37,239 bases of DNA. Source: Planctomycetaceae bacterium (lineage in GTDB: Bacteria > Planctomycetota > Planctomycetia > Planctomycetales > Planctomycetaceae). Shown here piece by piece: positions 31,659-37,239 of the stretch. The notes beneath the pieces were generated by a model. It had not been told where the DNA came from. It saw nothing but the letters and a program-made list of their open reading frames with translations, and did no database searches. Made by a program: the position numbers and the translations under genes. Each line of letters starts with the position of its first letter. The stretch's first letter is position 1. The stretch covers positions 1 to 37,239 of the forward strand of contig JAIXZD010000327.1 in assembly GCA_027489895.1 (NCBI GenBank), written 5' to 3'.

Positions 31659-33797
31659 TTACTTGGGCTGGACGGTGATGGTGAGCGGGTCGCCGCAGAA
31701 GGCGTGCTTCATCACGAAGTTGATCGAGACGTGAACCATGATCGGCACGAGCTGGTTCTCGACCGGCGGAGCGTCGGCGGCCGCGACAAGCACGATCGAG
31801 CCTTTCGTTTCGCCGGCCGTCAGCAGCGTCTTGCTCTTGGCACTGTCGACTTTCACGCCCTTGGGCAGACTGACCGCGTGCGGCTGCTCCAGGTGCTGGA
31901 AGATGCAGTCGAGCGTGACGTTCCCCTTGTAGTCGTCGGCCCGCACGATCTCGACTTCGATCTTCTGTGATTCGCCTGGCTTGAGCGTCACGGCCGTCTG
32001 GCTCAGCTTGATCGACCGCACATCCATCGGGTCGGCCACGGAGACCGTATGCGGCATGTCGACCGGGTGATGGTGTCGGCCTCCCCCCGGCATGTAGATC
32101 TCCTGCATCGAATAGGCCTCGGCCCGCAACGCGATCGGCTCGCCGCCCATCACCGGTTGGGTCCCCGTCCCCAGCACCTTGATGTTGCCCACTCCGACCG
32201 GCGCATTCGCATCGGCCTTGAAGACAATCAGCCCATCGGTCCCATCGGCCAGAATCTTCCCGCAGGTCGCGGTGACTCCCGGCGGCAAGTTTTCGACCTT
32301 GAGATCGACCGGCCCGGCAAAGCCGTTCTTACGCAGCACCCGCACAAACAGCGGCGACGAGATGCCCGGAGCGAGCAGCGATTTGTCGAGGTCCATCTCC
32401 AGCTCAAAGTATGGCTCGGCCTTTTCGGCGAGGACGAGGTACGAGTGAGCCGCGCTGCCGGCCGAGTGGAGATCGCGCACTTCGAGGAAGAACTTGCCAT
32501 CGGCCGGGGCGACCCAGCCCTCGATCCGCGAGTCGCGAATCGTCTGGCGACGCAGGTAGTAGTCGTCGTTTTCAATGTACGGGCTGCTCTTGTCGGTCAC
32601 GATGCGGACAATCGGGTCCATCGGCGAGCCAATCCGCCGGCAGAGGACATCAAACGTGAAACGGTCGCCCTTCTTGGCCTCGAACGCGAAGAGGTCGACA
32701 TCCATCGGGGCGTCGATCTTGCCGTTGAGGGCTGAGGGAATGGCGAGAGCGGCGGCGGTCATCGGGCTGTTGTTGTCGCCCTCGGCTTCGAGGACCACGG
32801 GGGCCGTGGTGGGAACGATCAGGGCCGAGTTGGTGGCTTGGCCAGCCAGTGCCGGTGAGACGAGCAGAGGTTCGCGGCGCATATCGGCGGGCAACGTCAG
32901 TTTGACCGTTGCGTCCATCGGGATGTTCTTGCCGAGGGCCGTGACGCTCGCTTCGACCCCGGGAGCGACGCTCGCGGGGTAGTAGTGCGTGACGAACGGG
33001 CGGGCACTCATCTCAATCGCGTAGACCCAGTCGACATTTCCCTGGTAGCGGACATCGCGAATGTCCAGGACGTACTCACCGGGCGCGTCAAACGTGTGGA
33101 CCAGCAGTGGGTCGCCGGCGAACACGTTGTCGGCGGTCGCGAGGGTGTTGCCCGTCGCGGTTCGCAACGTGATGATCGGGTCGAGATGGGCCTGCAGGTC
33201 GTGAATGCGGTTTTCCAGGCGCTGTGCCCAGACGTGGAACACGACGGTGGCTGGGGCGTCGAGCTTGAACTTGAAACAGTCGACATCCTCGGCCTTTTCG
33301 ATCGTGCCGCAGTAGGTGGCCGGGAAGGCGATCGCTTCGGCTTTGTCGAGCGTGTTGTTCTCGGCCGCTTCGGCGACGACGGGGTCGCGCACGATGACGA
33401 TCTGACCGATCGTGCTGGCGCCCTGGGGCGTGGCAACGCGGAAATCGCGGACGCCGGGGACCGCATCGGCCGCAGCGGTGAATCGCAGCTTGGCTTTCGG
33501 CACGACCGGCTTGGGCATGCCGGGCTTGATCTCGGGTGGTTTTTCCGGCGGGACGACGTCACCAATCAGCCCTTCTCCCGTGACGAGCACCCGCGACGCA
33601 CCGAGCAGGTTGTAGCGCGCGGTCAGTTCGACTTCGACCGTCTGTCCCGCCTGAACGGCGACGGGCTTGATGCTCATCAGCATCGGGTAGGAGTTCTGCG
33701 TCTGAGCCTGAGCCAACGAGACAAAACCGGTCAGCGCGAGCGCAACCATCCCGGAATGGATCACGGAGAGGGCAAGGCCAGGCGAGGAGCGGTGCAT
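31659..33797 (-). CDS. Exported protein with two PPC (pre-peptidase C-terminal) domains
   Basis: A 712-residue exported protein. The signal peptide ends in SLAQA before QT (about residue 31). An IPT/TIG-like beta domain follows (SIKPVAVQAGQTVEVELTA, 42-60), then the first PPC domain at about 163-262 (GTIEKAEDVDCFKFKLDAPA, YVLDIRDVRYQG) and a second at about 357-465 (GKIDAPMDVDLFAFEAKKGD, FFLEVRDLHSAG). Late in the chain are a His-rich MPGGGRHHHPVDMPH loop and a beta-rich end. PPC domains are beta-sandwich modules usually attached to exported hydrolases; here there is no catalytic domain, so a structural, surface or binding role is likely. GGAG lies 9 bases before the ATG. Planctomycete genomes commonly encode relatives near DUF1501/DUF1549 genes, but those are absent here. 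Confidence 0.82.
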   Translation of the reverse strand: MHRSSPGLALSVIHSGMVALALTGFVSLAQAQTQNSYPMLMSIKPVAVQAGQTVEVELTARYNLLGASRVLVTGEGLIGDVVPPEKPPEIKPGMPKPVVPKAKLRFTAAADAVPGVRDFRVATPQGASTIGQIVIVRDPVVAEAAENNTLDKAEAIAFPATYCGTIEKAEDVDCFKFKLDAPATVVFHVWAQRLENRIHDLQAHLDPIITLRTATGNTLATADNVFAGDPLLVHTFDAPGEYVLDIRDVRYQGNVDWVYAIEMSARPFVTHYYPASVAPGVEASVTALGKNIPMDATVKLTLPADMRREPLLVSPALAGQATNSALIVPTTAPVVLEAEGDNNSPMTAAALAIPSALNGKIDAPMDVDLFAFEAKKGDRFTFDVLCRRIGSPMDPIVRIVTDKSSPYIENDDYYLRRQTIRDSRIEGWVAPADGKFFLEVRDLHSAGSAAHSYLVLAEKAEPYFELEMDLDKSLLAPGISSPLFVRVLRKNGFAGPVDLKVENLPPGVTATCGKILADGTDGLIVFKADANAPVGVGNIKVLGTGTQPVMGGEPIALRAEAYSMQEIYMPGGGRHHHPVDMPHTVSVADPMDVRSIKLSQTAVTLKPGESQKIEVEIVRADDYKGNVTLDCIFQHLEQPHAVSLPKGVKVDSAKSKTLLTAGETKGSIVLVAAADAPPVENQLVPIMVHVSINFVMKHAFCGDPLTITVQPK

Positions 33798-33966
33798 GCG
33801 AAAAGACTCCGGAGAGGAGATGTCGGGGCGGGGCGGGGGTACAGGCGGGATTCGCAGGGCGAACGTTCAAAAAAGGAACTGGAACGCTGCGAACATCGGT
33901 GGTTGTTGATACTATCGAAAGGGATCGACCGCGAGCAAGGTAAACGTCGGTCCCCTGGAGACCCGA

Positions 33967-33992
33967 GTGCTGGAAGCGTTAGCGCCCGGAGG
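33967..33992 (+). repeat. Dispersed repeat, family F (copy 4)
   Basis: gtgctggaagcgttagcgcc then cggagg; close to the family consensus except for the first bases. Confidence 0.6.
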
Positions 33993-34030
33993 GGTCAGCG
34001 ATTCCAATCGCGTCGTCGAAAAACCACCGC

Positions 34031-34052
34031 CCCCTGACAGGGTCGGCTCGCC
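34031..34052 (-). repeat. Family C repeat (reverse)
   Basis: cccctgacagggtcggctcg then cc; same as 13381-13401 in the intergenic region after the first SDR. Confidence 0.65.
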
Positions 34053-34082
34053 AAGTCGTCAATCACAGTTCAAATTCTGTCT

Positions 34083-34115
34083 TCACCTTGGTGCCTTTGT
34101 GCCTTGGTGGTTCCT
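34083..34115 (-). repeat. Family A CACCAAGG repeat (reverse)
   Basis: tcaccttggtgcctttgtgc then cttggtggttcc; the reverse complement matches the aaccaccaaggcacgaaggc element at 21438. It lies 42 bases before the oxidoreductase start codon and so may fall in its leader. Confidence 0.7.
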
Positions 34116-34156
34116 CCCCTTCACTCTCAGTTCATACCGCCTGTCGAGGGTATCCC

Positions 34157-35443
34157 ATGCCATCTGAACCGAATGATCTGTCCCGTCGCTCGTTCCTCTC
34201 CACGTCGGCTGCACTGGGTGTGGCCGCTGGGGTGATTGGCCAGACGGCCCAAAGTTATGGCCGAGTGATCGGTGCCAACGACCGGATTGGCGTCGGGTTT
34301 ATCGGCGTCGGCGGGATGGGCAGCGGCCACGTCGGGGCCTGCAAGGGGCTCAAAGAGAAAGACAACCTCGCGTTTTACGGGGTGGCCGATTGCTGGGAGA
34401 CGCGGGCCAAAGCGGCCGCCACGACGCTCGAGACCGAAGCGTTCACCGACTTCCGCAAGGTGCTCGACATCAAGGAGATCGACTACGTCACGATCGCCAC
34501 GCCCGAGCACTGGCACAGCGACATGACGATCGCCGCGATGGACGCCGGGAAGGCCGTCTACTGCGAAAAGCCGATGACCCACACGATTCCCGAGGCGCAG
34601 GCCGTCTGGAAGAAAGCCAAGGAAACGGGTCGCCCGCTGCAGGTTGGCGTCCAGGCGATGTCCGACAACAGCTACACGACCGCGGCCGAGGCGATCAAGA
34701 AGGGCGTCATCGGCAAGGTCGTTCAGGCGCAGATCGAGTATGTCCGCCGGTACGACAAGCAAGGCCCCTGGCGCGATCCCGACCTCAAGGACGATGCACC
34801 GAAACCGGCCGACCTCAACTGGAAAGACTGGCTGGGGCATGCCCCCAGCATCGACTGGAACCCGCACCACTACTTCGAATGGCGCAACTACGGGCGGTAT
34901 TCGGGCGGCATCGCCACCGACCTGTTCATTCACCGCATCACGCGGATCATGAAGGCCTGCGACCTGCTCTATCCGCGACGAGTCGTCGGGATGGGCGGCA
35001 TCTGGCAGTGGCCGGACGGACGCGACCTGCCCGACAATTTCGAAATGATCTGCGAATACCCGCGCGGGATGACGGTCTACGTCCTCGGGACGATGAGCAA
35101 CCGGGTCGGCGTCGATCACCTGATTCGCGGCTATCGCGGCACGCTGTACTTCACCGGCTCGGGTTGGGTCGCGAAGGACAAGGACGGCAAGGTCCTTGAG
35201 CAGCACCAGAAGACCGGCGGTGAGGATATCACCCTCCACCACACGAACCTGCACAACCACCTGCGCAACGGCGAGGCACTCAACTGCCCGCCGGAGCTGG
35301 GGATGGCCGGCGTCGTCGCGGTGAACATGGCGAACGAATCGTGGCGCACCAGCCAGGTCATGGGCTGGGACAAGAAGGCAGAAAAGATGGTCCCCGCCCA
35401 CACGCTCGACCTGGGCCACGAACCGGAAGAAGCGGTGTCGTAG
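34157..35443 (+). CDS. Tat-exported Gfo/Idh/MocA family oxidoreductase
   Basis: A 428-residue protein beginning with a twin-arginine signal (SRRSFL at 9-14, then STSAALGVAAGVIG), so it is exported folded, presumably with bound NAD(P). The Rossmann domain follows: IGVGFIGVGGMGSGH (44-58), an acidic position in VADCWE, ATPEHWHSD and the family EKP at 137-139. The substrate domain has NWKDWLGHAP, HYFEWRNYGRYSGG and DLFIHRITRIM with His259. Length and layout match the large planctomycete family of secreted Gfo/Idh/MocA proteins, thought to act on sugars outside the cytoplasm. I start at ATG 34157, with CGAGGG 6 bases upstream; an earlier GTG would move the RR signal far from the N-terminus. It differs from the cytosolic member at 2289-3392. 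Confidence 0.9.
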   Translation: MPSEPNDLSRRSFLSTSAALGVAAGVIGQTAQSYGRVIGANDRIGVGFIGVGGMGSGHVGACKGLKEKDNLAFYGVADCWETRAKAAATTLETEAFTDFRKVLDIKEIDYVTIATPEHWHSDMTIAAMDAGKAVYCEKPMTHTIPEAQAVWKKAKETGRPLQVGVQAMSDNSYTTAAEAIKKGVIGKVVQAQIEYVRRYDKQGPWRDPDLKDDAPKPADLNWKDWLGHAPSIDWNPHHYFEWRNYGRYSGGIATDLFIHRITRIMKACDLLYPRRVVGMGGIWQWPDGRDLPDNFEMICEYPRGMTVYVLGTMSNRVGVDHLIRGYRGTLYFTGSGWVAKDKDGKVLEQHQKTGGEDITLHHTNLHNHLRNGEALNCPPELGMAGVVAVNMANESWRTSQVMGWDKKAEKMVPAHTLDLGHEPEEAVS

Positions 35444-35642
35444 CGGGTGCTTTAAACGCCTCATCCTGGGGTGTTCACGGCCTGATCCGAAGCTCGCGGC
35501 TCGGACGTTCTTGTGCGACACTGGTTCCGCCCGTGAGGGCTTGATCCGGTTTGCGCGAGAGGTCCGAGTTCCGGGTCGGTCTACGGCTCGGGACGCTCAC
35601 AGGTCCAGCGGTGCGCGGCGATCGAGTCCGACCGAGGCTTGA

Positions 35643-37196
35643 ATGCCAGCATTCGCGCTCAGCGAGGATCACGCAGTGACTTGCCGATTTCCGATTATCC
35701 AACTGGCGTGCGCGATCCTGTTTGGAATCGCGGCGACCGTTGAGGCCCAGGTTCACTACCACGACAACGACAGCCCGTGGGGGCAGCGGGCGGAGACAGG
35801 TCCCGACTCCGACGTGCCCGGTTGGTTCTACAACCTCGGCATCACGGGGTTGCGCGCGCAACTGATGGCGGACGAACCGAAGGCCCTGCTGATTCAATAC
35901 GTCTTTCCCGGTTCCCCGGCCGACAAGATCGTGGCGCGAGGGGATTGGATCGTCGGTGCCGGTGGGCGGATGTTTCAGCATGAGCATCGCAACGGCTACG
36001 GCATGAGCGTGTTTGGGGCCGACGGTCCGATCGCGGAGTTTGCGGAAGCTCTCGAACGAGCACAGGGAGCTGACGGTCTGGGAAAACTGAGTCTCTCTGT
36101 CCGACGAGGGGATGTAACGCGCGAACTCGTGCTGGATGTCGGGCAGCGATACGGCAACTGGTCCGACAGCTATCCCGCGAACTGTGGCAAAACCGACAAG
36201 ATTCTGGCGGAGCTTGGGCCATATCTGCTGAAACACCAGACGGAAGATGGCTCGTTTGGCGACGCCGTGGACAACACATTCGCGCCGCTAGCGCTGCTGG
36301 CCAGTGGCAAGGCACAATACCTGGACGCAGTGCGCCGCAATGTGAGGTACCTGGCCCGCGAAACCCGGCCGAACGACGATCGCCGGGATATGCTCATGAA
36401 CTGGACGTACATGACCGCGGCGATCGTGATGAGCGAGTATTACCTGGCCACGCACGAAAAGTGGGTCCTGCCCGAGCTTCAGGAAGTCCACGACCATCTG
36501 GCGAAAGCCCAGTATCTGCATATGTCGCAGATCAATCCCAAAGCGAAGAAGTCGCACCCGGACTCCTTTCCGAAGGGGCCCAAGGATTCGCATGGTGGCT
36601 GGGGGCACAATCCCGGTTTCGAGGGTTACGGCCCCATCGCCATGCTCACCGGTCAGGGGGCCTTGGCCTACTCGTTGATGCATCGATGTGGGATCCAGAT
36701 CGACCGCAAACGCCATGACGCGGCCTATGCGTTTCTGATCAAGGGAACGGGGCAAAACGGGTACGTCTGGTACGGCGACCAGATTGGCGGTCCTCAGGAT
36801 GGGTGGGCGGACATGGGCCGAACCGGGGCCGCCGGTATCGCCAGTCATCTCAGCCCCTATGCCGAACCGGTCTATCGCGAACGGGCCTTGTCGCATGCCC
36901 GGGTGATCGGAGAGCATCCCCAGAGTTTTCCCGATACGCACGGGTCACCGCCGATGGGCATGGCCTATACGGCGTTGGCGGCGAACATCGATCCCGACAG
37001 CTTTCGCAAGTTGATGGATGCCAATCGCTGGTGGTTCACGATGGCTCATTGCACCGATGGCAGCTTCTACTACCAGCCGAACCGCGATAACGCCGGTTAC
37101 GGCTCCGAAGCTCGCATGACGGCGTCGTCGGTGGTGGCGTTTATCCTGACGATCCCCAGGCACAGCCTGGTGATCACCGGCAAGAAAGCAGAGTAG
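35643..37196 (+). CDS. Exported PDZ plus alpha/alpha-toroid protein (DUF6288-like)
   Basis: A 517-residue exported protein. The signal peptide (PIIQLACAILFGIAATVEA, cleavage about residue 35) leads to a PDZ-like domain at about 64-165 (GWFYNLGITGLRAQLMADEP, then VFPGSPADKIVARGDWIVGA). Residues 175-510 are a repeat-containing helical toroid like those of prenyltransferase/squalene-cyclase-type proteins: ILAELGPYLLKHQTEDGSFG, LALLASGKAQYLDAVRRNVR, HGGWGHNPGFEGYGP, GRTGAAGIASHLS, GSFYYQPNRDNAGYG. The catalytic DCTAE or QxxDGSW-type cyclase motifs are only partly echoed (QTEDGSFG, CTDGSFYY), so enzyme activity is doubtful. A GTG at 35676, preceded by GAGGA, is an alternative start that shortens the n-region. 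Function unknown; the final 43 bases of the window hold no further gene. Confidence 0.78.
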   Translation: MPAFALSEDHAVTCRFPIIQLACAILFGIAATVEAQVHYHDNDSPWGQRAETGPDSDVPGWFYNLGITGLRAQLMADEPKALLIQYVFPGSPADKIVARGDWIVGAGGRMFQHEHRNGYGMSVFGADGPIAEFAEALERAQGADGLGKLSLSVRRGDVTRELVLDVGQRYGNWSDSYPANCGKTDKILAELGPYLLKHQTEDGSFGDAVDNTFAPLALLASGKAQYLDAVRRNVRYLARETRPNDDRRDMLMNWTYMTAAIVMSEYYLATHEKWVLPELQEVHDHLAKAQYLHMSQINPKAKKSHPDSFPKGPKDSHGGWGHNPGFEGYGPIAMLTGQGALAYSLMHRCGIQIDRKRHDAAYAFLIKGTGQNGYVWYGDQIGGPQDGWADMGRTGAAGIASHLSPYAEPVYRERALSHARVIGEHPQSFPDTHGSPPMGMAYTALAANIDPDSFRKLMDANRWWFTMAHCTDGSFYYQPNRDNAGYGSEARMTASSVVAFILTIPRHSLVITGKKAE

Positions 37197-37239
37197 CCCC
37201 GTGTTTTGCCGCATCCCTCCCGGAAACATCCCCGGATAG

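Larger units (their letters stand above)
33798..34156. other. 359-base divergent intergenic region with three repeat families
   Basis: Family F (33967-33992), reverse family C (34031-34052) and reverse family A (34083-34115) lie in order. The repeat-free stretch 33860-33960 (aaaaaaggaactggaacgct; ttgttgatactatcgaaagg) is AT-richer than its surroundings and is where I would expect the promoter for the minus-strand PPC gene or the + strand oxidoreductase, but no sure -35/-10 pair is visible. Confidence 0.5.

Noticed and set aside
34127-35521. 464-codon minus-strand frame opposite the Tat-exported oxidoreductase
   Set aside because: Shadow of a gene with clear Tat and Gfo/Idh/MocA motifs.

Overview
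The window is about 37.2 kb of high-GC bacterial chromosome that I infer to be from a planctomycete (Planctomycetota). The inference rests on content: a Tat-exported Gfo/Idh/MocA oxidoreductase, a PDZ plus alpha/alpha-toroid protein resembling DUF6288, a secreted protein with two PPC domains, a zinc-ribbon/membrane/STN-like protein, a solitary LarA-like protein, mostly single-gene units, and intergenic spaces packed with short palindromic repeats. No rRNA, tRNA, CRISPR array, transposase, integrase or phage gene was found.

Layout. 1-11.7 kb: the tail of a zinc-binding protein, a GlmM/phosphomannomutase-type enzyme, a cytosolic Gfo/Idh/MocA oxidoreductase, a SWIM-SNF2 helicase, an amidase, a reverse-strand PAS-GAF-receiver protein and a secreted repeat protein. 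11.7-17 kb: a MarR regulator with a readable promoter/operator, an SDR, an overlapping reverse pair (epimerase-like protein plus TIM-barrel sugar isomerase) and a radical SAM enzyme. 17.4-23.1 kb: a zinc-ribbon/TM/STN-like protein, three consecutive small heat-shock proteins, a PspA/IM30-like protein and an ECF sigma factor, which look like a stress-response neighbourhood. 23.6-29.1 kb: a LarA-like protein without its nickel-cofactor lysine, a pirin, a Gly/Tyr/His-rich exported protein behind a sigma-54-type promoter, another SDR, a small exported protein and TspO. 29.4-37.2 kb: a GlgX-type debranching enzyme, the PPC-domain protein, the Tat-exported oxidoreductase and the PDZ/toroid protein.

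Two properties cut across the genes. First, base composition is strand-asymmetric and changes sign near 11.7 kb: the + strand is C-rich to the left and G-rich to the right whichever way the genes point, and third codon positions follow. Second, at least six families of short palindromic or modular repeats recur between genes, sometimes fused end to end, and supply hairpins, a stop codon and a misleading upstream start codon.

No single cluster is convincingly a new defence, biosynthetic or mobile system. The best leads are the sigma-54-type site before the His-rich exported protein, the diverged LarA-like protein, the sHsp/PspA/ECF neighbourhood, the skew switch and the long nested inverted repeat at 1755-2080. 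All calls come from reading the sequence; no database search was run.
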